Assembly: GCF_018881635.1 (NCBI RefSeq)
Contig: NZ_JACVPY010000002.1
Span: 1,363,577-1,427,576, forward strand
DNA length: 64,000 nucleotides
Source of the DNA: Polynucleobacter sp. UB-Piko-W3
Lineage (GTDB): Bacteria; Pseudomonadota; Gammaproteobacteria; Burkholderiales; Burkholderiaceae
Direction: 5' to 3'
A program made the position numbers and the translations under genes. The notes under the pieces were generated by a model. That model had not been told where the DNA came from and searched no databases. It worked only from the letters and a program-made list of their open reading frames with translations. This document shows, piece by piece, positions 55,533-62,666 of this stretch (its first letter is position 1; the number at the start of each line of letters is the position of its first letter).

Positions 55533-56486
55533 ATGCTTATTAATCAACATTTTAGCGTAGATCGTAGTAAATATATAGGCGGTTCTGATATTGGGGCCAT
55601 CTTAGGCTTATCTCGCTTTAAAACCCCATTGGAGGTCTGGATGGAAAAGACCGGTAAAGAAACCAAGAAGGTAGATTCCCTGCCCCTTCGTTTTGGGTCT
55701 TATGCAGAAGAGTTTGTAGCATCGGAGTATTCGCGCGCCACTGGCTTTGAGTTACTTCACGATGAATCAATCTATCTTCATCCGCAGCACTCTTTTATGT
55801 CGGCGCACATTGATCGATTTGTTTTGGAAGATGAAGAAGGTCTACCCCCAACCAGAATCCTCGAATGCAAAACAGCTAACCCCTTTAGTTTTAGTGACTG
55901 GGGTGAAGTAGGCTCTGATCAAGTGCCCATGAGTTATCTGTGTCAATGCGTTTGGTATATGGCTATTACTGGGATAGATAAAACAGACCTAGCAGTGCTC
56001 TTTGGCAATAGTGATTTTAGGATCTATGAGATTGCTAGGGATCAAGCGCTCGAAGAATTGGTGATTGCAAAAGCCATTACTTTTTGGGATGAGCATGTTT
56101 TAAAAGATATCCCACCTCCAGCAATTAGCGAAAAAGACTGCCAAAGCCTCTTTAGTAAAGGAGATCCAGCAAAGTCTGCAGAAGCTAAACAGGAAACGCT
56201 AGAGCTCACTAAACGATTTCAGTTACTCAATAGCGAGATCAATTTTCTAGAAGAAGAGATCTCTTCTATTAAGCAAACCATCATGAGTCAAATGGGCGAA
56301 GCAGAACTACTCACTTATCAAGGAAAAACATTGGCGACCTGGAAGGCGCCAAAGCCCTCTTTTAGATTAGATAGCAATCGATTTGAGTTTGAGCATCCTG
56401 ATCTGGCTAGCAGCTACAAGATCCCAGTGCAAAACAGTCGGCGCTTGGTGATTAAAGAACACAAAAACAATGAAGGAGATGCATGA
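55533..56486 (+). CDS. YqaJ-type viral recombinase exonuclease
   Basis: A PD-(D/E)XK nuclease related to lambda exonuclease, which resects double-stranded DNA 5'-3' to leave 3' overhangs. N-terminal YIGGSDIGAILGLSRFKTPLEVW is the YqaJ start; then the catalytic residues: Glu in YAEEF (59/60), Asp94 in MSAHIDRFV, and Glu111-Cys-Lys113 in RILECKTANP. A short coiled coil near residue 235 and the C-terminal region are also typical. Length 317 is normal. AAGGA precedes the ATG. It overlaps the annealase gene by four bases. No phage structural genes accompany it. Confidence 0.92.
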   Translation: MLINQHFSVDRSKYIGGSDIGAILGLSRFKTPLEVWMEKTGKETKKVDSLPLRFGSYAEEFVASEYSRATGFELLHDESIYLHPQHSFMSAHIDRFVLEDEEGLPPTRILECKTANPFSFSDWGEVGSDQVPMSYLCQCVWYMAITGIDKTDLAVLFGNSDFRIYEIARDQALEELVIAKAITFWDEHVLKDIPPPAISEKDCQSLFSKGDPAKSAEAKQETLELTKRFQLLNSEINFLEEEISSIKQTIMSQMGEAELLTYQGKTLATWKAPKPSFRLDSNRFEFEHPDLASSYKIPVQNSRRLVIKEHKNNEGDA

Positions 56487-57217
56487 TGAAACGCACCACT
56501 GGTAAACGTACCCATACTCTGAAAAGTATTTTAGAAAGGCAACAAGTCGCAACTGCCGCAGCTAAAGTAAATAGTGATGGCTGCATATCTATGGCCGATA
56601 CCACCACTCTGTTTGATATTCAAGAAGATCTGATTGAAGGCGCTGAGGAATGTCTAAATCCAATTAGCCATACCAAGGTAGTGAGCTTTAATACTAAAAC
56701 CAGTGATCAAGTAGCCAGGTCATCCATGAGTAAATCCATTGAACTTTTTCATGATCTGATTGATAAAGAGCTCATCAGAGCAGCAGCTGGGTTAGGTGCT
56801 GATGAAGCAGAACTCCAGGCTTGGGTAGATCTGCAAATCGAAGTTCCAGCAAAGACTATCTTGACCCTTTTGCGAATGATGCAAAGTCTGCATTTAGATC
56901 CCCTATGTGAAGAGATTGGCTTTACCCAATATGACGATGGGCATTGGCAAATCTTTATCACGATTGAAGGATGCTCCAAGTTACTAAACCAACACCCTCA
57001 ATTTAATGGCTTAGTCTTTAATCAAGCAGATACCTTAGTAGAGGGTGTGCCAGAGTGGGTTGAGTGCTCAATTTATAGACGCGACCGTATCATGCCCATT
57101 ACAGTAAGAGAGTACTTAATAGAGGTGCGCAGTGAAAAGGAGATTTGGCAAAAGATGCCTAGAAGGATGCTAAGGCACCGGGCACTTCAGCAGTGTGTGC
57201 GCCTAGCAATGGGTTAG
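56483..57217 (+). CDS. Bet/RecT-like single-strand annealing protein, C-terminally short
   Basis: Homology to phage recombination protein Bet is visible in the second half: ILTLLRMMQSLHLDPLCEEIG, HWQIFITIEGCSKLLNQHPQFNGL, WVECSIYRRDRIMPITVREYL and WQKMPRRMLRHRALQQCVRLAMG. Typical Bet proteins continue after this with a GIYDEDEA-type segment; here a stop follows immediately, and no continuation is seen in other frames. The first 80 residues are an extra, poorly conserved extension. Two ATGs (56483 and 56486) are possible; GGAG is four and seven bases before them, which favours the second. Coupled to the exonuclease gene by overlap, so together they form a SynExo pair. Confidence 0.82.
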   Translation: MMKRTTGKRTHTLKSILERQQVATAAAKVNSDGCISMADTTTLFDIQEDLIEGAEECLNPISHTKVVSFNTKTSDQVARSSMSKSIELFHDLIDKELIRAAAGLGADEAELQAWVDLQIEVPAKTILTLLRMMQSLHLDPLCEEIGFTQYDDGHWQIFITIEGCSKLLNQHPQFNGLVFNQADTLVEGVPEWVECSIYRRDRIMPITVREYLIEVRSEKEIWQKMPRRMLRHRALQQCVRLAMG

Positions 57218-57397
57218 CCCTAGTAATCATTTGAGGCTAAAGGATTTAATTAGGGTAATGAATTATGAGAGCAGAAGCCCATGATAGACCCATATAAACA
57301 GGGGGTCTACGGGTGGTCAGTGTCGGTGTGTAAGCAAATGTGTAAGAAAATTCATGGATTTAAGGAAAGTTGCTTATAAAAATCCAAACAATATGTT
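57218..57397. other. Non-coding gap with hairpin and tandem repeat
   Basis: 180 bases between two convergent genes. A hairpin with TAGACCC/GGGTCTA arms lies at 57285-57309, without a run of T. At 57327-57350 a 12-base unit TGTGTAAGMAAA occurs twice in tandem. No gene or terminator is clear. Confidence 0.45.
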
Positions 57398-59527
57398 TTA
57401 GACCTTAAGCTTTAACTGGCATTTCTCAATCATTGCCCTTGAAAGCTGATCATTAAATTTATCCACAATAGCCTGATATAAAGTCTTTGCCTTTTCATAA
57501 TTAGCTTGGGTGTAATGCTCAAAAGCATCAGTAGTAAGTTCGCATAGTTCTTGCTCAGCCTCGGTTGCCATCGTTTCTGCATCTCCATCACGTATACCGA
57601 CCAGCTCATAAATAAGCAATTCAGACTTACGGCCTTTAACTAAAATCTGGTCTATAGGCCTAACACAAAGACGCTCGCCAGCCTCTTTAAATAAAGAATG
57701 GCTTACACAGATGCTGGTGCCAAATTCTTTGTTCATACCCTCTAAGCGAGAAGCGATATTGACACCATCCCCCATTACTGTGTAACTTAATCTTTCAGAT
57801 GAGCCAATGTTACCTACAAGAACAGCATCAGAATGAATTCCAATGCGCGCCGTTAATGGCGGCTTCTTATCAGCTATCAACTTGGCATTAAGTCCAAGCA
57901 TCCTTCTTTGCGCCTTCACAGCGGCAACACAAGCATGATAGGCATGATTTTGATTTAGCAAAGGGGCACCCCAAAAGGCCATCACTGAATCACCAATAAA
58001 CTTGTCGACTGTACCACCCTCTTCTTTAATGGCATAAGTCATCAACTCAAGATAAGATGAAACTCTTAATAAAAGCTCACGAGAGGGAGTGATCTCCGAG
58101 AGCGAAGAAAAATCCTTTAGATCTGAGAATAAGATTGTCAAATATCTACTCTCTCCACCTAACTCAATATCCTTACCTGAATTGAGTAAATCATTCACTA
58201 AATCTCTGGGTACATAGGAAGTAAAGGCAGCAATCGTCGACTTTAATCTTTTAATTGCTTTCGATAGGGTGCTGATTTCATAAATACTAGATTTAACTAG
58301 AGTAGTATTCTCGCTCTTGAAAGCTAGGATATTTTGGATTTCAATAGTGAGACTCTCTAGGGGCCTAGAAATTAATTTGGACAAATAAAACGTGAGAAAT
58401 ACGATACCCATGAATGCCAGCACACCAAATAAAATTAGGTTTTGATTGATCCTATTTAGTTCGCCCATGAAATCACCAATAGGCACAATAGTCATAACAC
58501 TCCAAGGCTTTATATAGTCTGCAGGAAAGGAGCTGAAAATTGCAAGATAAGGCTCTTGTTTATCGCCAAAAAATAGTTCGATTTGCTTTAACTTGCTGGA
58601 ATCATGCATTTCCATTGCCAGTGATGCGGCAGAGTTTTCTAATTCCAATACTTTTCTGGGAACTAAAACATCTTTTTTCTTTATAAAGCCGGAATTAACA
58701 TCTGGGTGAACAACAATATCGCCACCTGCATTAAAGATAATAGTTTGACTATTTTTACTAATTTTATTTTTCTCAAGGAAATCAGCAAATGTCTTTACTT
58801 GAACTTGAGCAGTAACGGTTCCAAATAATTCATTCTTAACAAGAATGGGGTATGTAGTTCCTATAACAGCCTGTTTAGTACTCGTTGCAAAAAAAGGATC
58901 ATCTAAGAAAGGAATATCAACCTTTCCTTCGGAAACATTATTAACAATGCCTTTGTAAAAATTTCGAGTTCTAGGATCATACTTAGTTGGAGATGTGAAT
59001 TTCTCAATGACATCGCCCCAAGATCTGAAAAAAGTATAAGTAGATTCAGCATTTTGATTTTTACTCCGATCAATTACCCAGCTCACAAATCTGGATCCAT
59101 CCGGAGGAACTCGCTCCCCAACAGGAATTGACTTATTTGTTTTTTGTACCTGCCTAAATGAACCTTCTTTTGATGCCAAAAAATAACTAACTATATTTGG
59201 ATTATTTTCTAGATTAACTATGATGTGCTCAGCAATTTTATCCTGATTAATTAATTCAGGATTCGAGGCAACTAGCCTTGAAGTCACTCTAGCAGCATCA
59301 GCAATTGGGTCAAGAAAATCAATTAAATTATGTATTGATTCATCATTTGCCCGAGTAACTAAATCAATCGCATTTTTTTTATAAATTGAGTAATTAGTTT
59401 GATAAGAATAAAATATGAATGCTATAAATAATGGGATGATTAGCAGCAAAAAGATAACGCTAATACTTAATCTCAACTTGACATTACGGACTTCCAACCT
59501 GGCTGAAAAATTTTTAATTTTGCTCAT
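57398..59527 (-). CDS. Cache-HAMP class III adenylate cyclase
   Basis: A two-helix membrane receptor: first helix at about residues 19-41, a large periplasmic Cache-type sensor, second helix (LILFGVLAFMGIVFLTFYLS) near 365-385, a HAMP-like linker, and a class III catalytic domain from about 460. The metal-binding Asp residues lie in LFSDLKDFSSLSE and VDKFIGDSVMAFWG; the Lys in that motif and Asp in VMGDGVNIASRLEGM fit ATP rather than GTP as substrate, and the catalytic Asn and Arg are present. A TPR-like tail (AFEHYTQANYEKAKTLYQAI) follows. It is the largest gene in the accessory region, downstream of the broken tRNA locus. The ligand sensed is unknown. Confidence 0.92.
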   Translation of the reverse strand: MSKIKNFSARLEVRNVKLRLSISVIFLLLIIPLFIAFIFYSYQTNYSIYKKNAIDLVTRANDESIHNLIDFLDPIADAARVTSRLVASNPELINQDKIAEHIIVNLENNPNIVSYFLASKEGSFRQVQKTNKSIPVGERVPPDGSRFVSWVIDRSKNQNAESTYTFFRSWGDVIEKFTSPTKYDPRTRNFYKGIVNNVSEGKVDIPFLDDPFFATSTKQAVIGTTYPILVKNELFGTVTAQVQVKTFADFLEKNKISKNSQTIIFNAGGDIVVHPDVNSGFIKKKDVLVPRKVLELENSAASLAMEMHDSSKLKQIELFFGDKQEPYLAIFSSFPADYIKPWSVMTIVPIGDFMGELNRINQNLILFGVLAFMGIVFLTFYLSKLISRPLESLTIEIQNILAFKSENTTLVKSSIYEISTLSKAIKRLKSTIAAFTSYVPRDLVNDLLNSGKDIELGGESRYLTILFSDLKDFSSLSEITPSRELLLRVSSYLELMTYAIKEEGGTVDKFIGDSVMAFWGAPLLNQNHAYHACVAAVKAQRRMLGLNAKLIADKKPPLTARIGIHSDAVLVGNIGSSERLSYTVMGDGVNIASRLEGMNKEFGTSICVSHSLFKEAGERLCVRPIDQILVKGRKSELLIYELVGIRDGDAETMATEAEQELCELTTDAFEHYTQANYEKAKTLYQAIVDKFNDQLSRAMIEKCQLKLKV

Positions 59528-59678
59528 AATATAGGTGCCAGAAAAATATATTTCTACTGGAGTAGTTGTTGAATTCTACTGCGATGTGCAGTTTTGAGCA
59601 ATTTGGATCCATAGGAAAAATAAAGCCAATAAAATTAATTTTGAAGAACTGCTAACAACCCAAAGCAGACGTCCAAGG

Positions 59679-59703
59679 AAAAACCACCCGGAGGTGGTTT
59701 TAG
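59679..59703 (-). terminator. Rho-independent terminator of the broken tRNA locus
   Basis: On the minus strand an eight-base stem AAACCACC/GGTGGTTT with a four-base loop (TCCG) is followed by TT, then CC. It stands seven bases after the CCA end of the tRNA-Phe-like fragment, as expected for the native terminator of a tRNA gene. Confidence 0.85.
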
Positions 59704-59710
59704 TGTTTCT

Positions 59711-59734
59711 TGGTGGCCTGAGACGGAATCGACC
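59711..59734 (-). pseudogene. 3' fragment of a Phe-type tRNA
   Basis: On the minus strand a T-loop/T-stem remnant (GGTCGATTCCGTC) is followed by TCAGGCC and ACCA. This matches the T-arm and acceptor end of Burkholderiales tRNA-Phe (acceptor GGCCTGA/TCAGGCC) as I remember it, though one T of the T-loop is missing. No 5' or anticodon part is present upstream, so it cannot be a working tRNA. A tRNA 3' end is the usual scar of integrase-mediated insertion or excision. Confidence 0.6.
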
Positions 59735-59956
59735 AGGGTCTAAGGTGCTTAATCCACTACTCATACTTACTTCAGGTGATCCATAAGTTCTAGACTCGGG
59801 CTCTATACAAGTGTTGGCATTGAAAATATGTAGGGTTTGCCTACACACTTTTTTGCATGCCCAGCGTTACTTAAAGTAACGCTTACATGACCAAACCTAA
59901 CCTTTAGTCTCAAAAGACTTCTTTTTGTGACTTTTAGGTCTAGTTTAGGTTCTCTG

Positions 59957-59996
59957 GTTATGAGTCCTCTGCTCTAACCAACTGAGCTATAGGTGT
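59957..59996 (-). pseudogene. 5' half of a Met-type (CAT) tRNA
   Basis: On the minus strand ACACCTA (acceptor 5' arm) is followed by TAGCTCAGTTGGTTAGAGC, a normal D-arm with a GCTC/GAGC stem, then GAGGA and the anticodon loop CTCATAA with anticodon CAT. Immediately after the loop the 3' half should read TCCTC; instead CCAGA follows, so the anticodon stem cannot form. No T-arm or matching acceptor arm (TAGGTGT) follows within 300 bases. It is a truncated tRNA gene broken precisely at the anticodon loop. Confidence 0.72.
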
Positions 59997-60049
59997 ATTA
60001 GCGCTCATTCCAATATCCTCCTAGGTATTAACCACGTTATTATCAAAAA

Positions 60050-61624
60050 ATGAAGCTTAAATTTAAGATAAAAATTACAAAATCTAAAGATTGCATACAT
60101 TACCTGTTGGCAATCATTTTGTCTTTTTTTCTATCAAACTCATTTGCCGAAAAGGCAATCAAACCAGTAGCAGAAAAAACAGTGCTTCCTAAAAGTGTCA
60201 TTGTAAGTTTAGAGAAAAATAAAATCCCCCTTGATTCCTTCAGCGTTTCAATTTTGAGGATCAATGAAAAAAATAAAAATTCAATTCAATCACTTCCTTA
60301 TCTAAGTTGGCGCGCTACCGAGGCTATGAACCCTGCCTCAACCATGAAGCTATTAACCACAATTAGCGCGCTAGATTTACTGGGGCCGCAATACCAATGG
60401 CGCACCAATCTCTTTACTGATGGTGTCATTGATAAAGGTGTTCTAAAAGGCAATATCTATTTACAGGGTACGGGAGATCCTAAGTTAGTACCTGAAGAGT
60501 TTGAGAGACTAATGAAACAACTCCAAGGGTTGGGAATACAAAAAATAGATGGAAATTTGATATTTGATCGAAGTGCTTATGCCACTAGCGTGATGGGTAC
60601 CAACACTATTGATGGCGAATCTAACCGCTCATATAACGTAGCGCCTGATGCACTTCTGTACTCCTTCAAAACTCTCTCATTTCAAATTAGCAAAGCCAAG
60701 CAGACTGACTATATTGATATTAGCGTTACTCCAGCACTGGCAGGTTTTCGCATACAAAATGATCTATCCTTAAATAATCAGCCATGTGATGCTTGGAAAA
60801 AAAATCTAAATTTTGATATTTCTCCGGACTTTAGCCAAACCAAGAGTGGTCCGCCTTCTTTAGTTGCTAAATTCTCAGGCTCTTTTCCTGCGTCTTGTGG
60901 GAGCACCACTTATAACCTTGTAACTCTTGATCCGGATACCCTACTCACGAAAGGATTTACTGCAGCCTGGGAATTAGCGGGCGGCACCTGGATAAAACAG
61001 CCTACCGGAACAGATGGGTTAGTCCCCATTAGTGCTCGTCCACTATTAAACTTTAATGGCAGTCAATTGGATAACGATATTCAAGACATTAATAAATTTT
61101 CTAATAACGTCATGGCACGTCAGCTTTTTCTTACCATTGGCCTAGAAAAAATTGGTAAGCCTGCATCAATCTCTAATAGTGAAATCGTTGTTAAAGCTTG
61201 GCTTAAAGAACAAAAATTAGATTTCCCTGAATTGATTATTGAAAATGGGTCCGGGCTCTCTCGTAATGAATCCATCTCAGCGCAGCATCTCACTGAACTA
61301 TTAGTTGCCGCTAGAAAATTACCTACTTCAGATATTTTTTTCAACAGTCTTCCAATAGCAGGCGCAGATGGAACTATGAAAAATCGTTTAATCACCCAGC
61401 TACGGAAATTTTTACATATTAGGAAAAAGCCCGAAGTGAGAATGAAAACGGGCTCACTAGCTGATGTCAAATCTATTTCTGGCTATGTGATTAGTAAATC
61501 AGGAAACCTATATGCGGTGACCTCATTTATAAATCATCCTAACGCATGGAAGGGTAATGAGGCACATGATCAACTATTAGCTTGGCTACTAGAAGATGGT
61601 CCAGAACCAAAACAGGCGCGCTGA
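60050..61624 (+). CDS. dacB: D-alanyl-D-alanine carboxypeptidase/endopeptidase (PBP4)
   Basis: A class C penicillin-binding protein acting on peptidoglycan in the periplasm. A signal peptide covers residues 1-33 (hydrophobic core HYLLAIILSFFLSNSFA). The three catalytic motifs are SxxK = S97-T-M-K100, SxN = S351-N-N353, and KTG = K466-T-G468, and the insertion between the first two is of the size seen in PBP4. Length 524 is normal. The start lacks a clear ribosome binding site. Its 3' end overlaps that of the Sua5-type gene by 55 bases on the opposite strand. Confidence 0.94.
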   Translation: MKLKFKIKITKSKDCIHYLLAIILSFFLSNSFAEKAIKPVAEKTVLPKSVIVSLEKNKIPLDSFSVSILRINEKNKNSIQSLPYLSWRATEAMNPASTMKLLTTISALDLLGPQYQWRTNLFTDGVIDKGVLKGNIYLQGTGDPKLVPEEFERLMKQLQGLGIQKIDGNLIFDRSAYATSVMGTNTIDGESNRSYNVAPDALLYSFKTLSFQISKAKQTDYIDISVTPALAGFRIQNDLSLNNQPCDAWKKNLNFDISPDFSQTKSGPPSLVAKFSGSFPASCGSTTYNLVTLDPDTLLTKGFTAAWELAGGTWIKQPTGTDGLVPISARPLLNFNGSQLDNDIQDINKFSNNVMARQLFLTIGLEKIGKPASISNSEIVVKAWLKEQKLDFPELIIENGSGLSRNESISAQHLTELLVAARKLPTSDIFFNSLPIAGADGTMKNRLITQLRKFLHIRKKPEVRMKTGSLADVKSISGYVISKSGNLYAVTSFINHPNAWKGNEAHDQLLAWLLEDGPEPKQAR

Positions 61625-62664
61625 AGTCGGTCCCTCACACCATCCCACTCCTCGCCTACTGGTGGCTCCGGAAACAAAATGAGGTCCCAGCCCTGTTGAT
61701 CGAGATCCCGCAAAGAACGATATAAGCGACTAGCAAATATAGCGCTATCACTAGGAACAATCACTTCCTCAAAATGCACAGATGGATGACCACCTTCGCT
61801 CAATGAAGAATCTGAATCCCATACTGCAACTGCTACACAAGATTTGATATCCGGAAACTCGCTCAGAGCATCCAATACCCTTCCTGATGCATACATCCTT
61901 AAAGGGGTTGTTGGAGCGTAATGCGCACGCAGGCTTCCAGATACCCTTGTCAAAGTAGCATCCTGCTCGCTAGCATTGCTCTCTCCAGGAAGATGGACTC
62001 GGATACCCGTCTTAGCAAAAATCTCACTAGGGGTGATAAGTCCTGGTCGCAATAAGATTGCGTGATCACCAGAAGATAAATCAATGATGGTCGATTCAAT
62101 ACCTACCTCACAATCACCACCATCCAGAATCAATAGGCCTGGGATGTCCTCGAATTCACTTCGGACATCGGCAGCACTTGTTGGCGATACCTTGCCAAAT
62201 CGATTTGCAGAGGGAGCTACTACCCCGCCTTTAAATTGACGTAATAATTCTTGGGCAATAGGATGAGCAGGTGAACGAATAGCTACCGTATCCTGCCCAC
62301 CAGTTAATTCATTCAGAACGCTCTTATCTTTTCTAAAGACTAAGGTTAGAGGGCCAGGCCAAAAGGTATTGACTAGCTTTAGCGCATCCTCCGATAAATC
62401 TCTTACCCAAGGCGCCAACACTGGCACCCAATCCACCTGAGCTTGATCCAATTGATCGGGAGCTGCCAAATGCACAATTAGTGGATGATTGGATGGTCGA
62501 CCCTTAGCGCTGAAAATTTTGTTGATGGCCTCTGGATTTTTTGCATCTGCCCCTAGCCCATATACCGTCTCGGTTGGAAATGCAACCAAACCGCCATTGC
62601 CTAATGTCTGAACTGCTTCATTAATCACTGCAAAAGATTGCAGTGGCGTACTATCGGCGGACAT
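61570..62664 (-). CDS. L-threonylcarbamoyladenylate synthase (Sua5 type)
   Basis: Makes threonylcarbamoyl-AMP for the t6A37 modification of ANN-reading tRNAs. The YrdC domain has LVAFPTETVYGLGADA, FSAKGRPSNHPLIVHL, PGPLTLVFRK and VVAPSANRFGKVSPTSA; a second Sua5 domain follows (RVSGSLRAHYAPTTPLRMY), so this is the long two-domain form rather than TsaC. Length 364 is close to Sua5/YwlC. It starts two bases after the purK stop, in the same direction, and its end overlaps dacB. Confidence 0.94.
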   Translation of the reverse strand: MSADSTPLQSFAVINEAVQTLGNGGLVAFPTETVYGLGADAKNPEAINKIFSAKGRPSNHPLIVHLAAPDQLDQAQVDWVPVLAPWVRDLSEDALKLVNTFWPGPLTLVFRKDKSVLNELTGGQDTVAIRSPAHPIAQELLRQFKGGVVAPSANRFGKVSPTSAADVRSEFEDIPGLLILDGGDCEVGIESTIIDLSSGDHAILLRPGLITPSEIFAKTGIRVHLPGESNASEQDATLTRVSGSLRAHYAPTTPLRMYASGRVLDALSEFPDIKSCVAVAVWDSDSSLSEGGHPSVHFEEVIVPSDSAIFASRLYRSLRDLDQQGWDLILFPEPPVGEEWDGVRDRLQRACFGSGPSSSSQANS

Positions 62665-62666
62665 TA

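Larger units (their letters stand above)
59528..60049. other. 522-base intergenic region holding a broken tRNA locus
   Basis: No protein gene is supported here. From right to left on the minus strand it holds the 5' half of a Met-type tRNA, about 220 bp of hairpin-rich DNA, the last 24 bases of a Phe-type tRNA, and a terminator; the cyclase promoter should lie in the remaining 150 AT-rich bases. Confidence 0.7.

Noticed and set aside
54000..57300. An intact prophage
   Set aside because: Exonuclease, annealase and Xre genes suggest one, but there are no integrase, replication, packaging, capsid, tail or lysis genes.
59576..59848. A 90-residue minus-strand open frame in the tRNA-scar region
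   Set aside because: It runs through the tRNA-Phe-like end and the terminator ([13 protein letters not shown] is simply the translated tRNA tail), has no family resemblance and no good ribosome binding site.
59679..59996. A tRNA gene interrupted by a group I intron in the anticodon loop
   Set aside because: The break point and length would fit, but the acceptor arm of the 5' half (ACACCTA) does not pair with that of the 3' end (TCAGGCC), and I could not line up the intron core elements.
59711..59996. A tmRNA (ssrA) gene
   Set aside because: A tRNA-like CCA end and a terminator raised the idea, but there is no tag-coding sequence of the ANDE...ALAA type and the 5' end is an ordinary tRNA D-arm.
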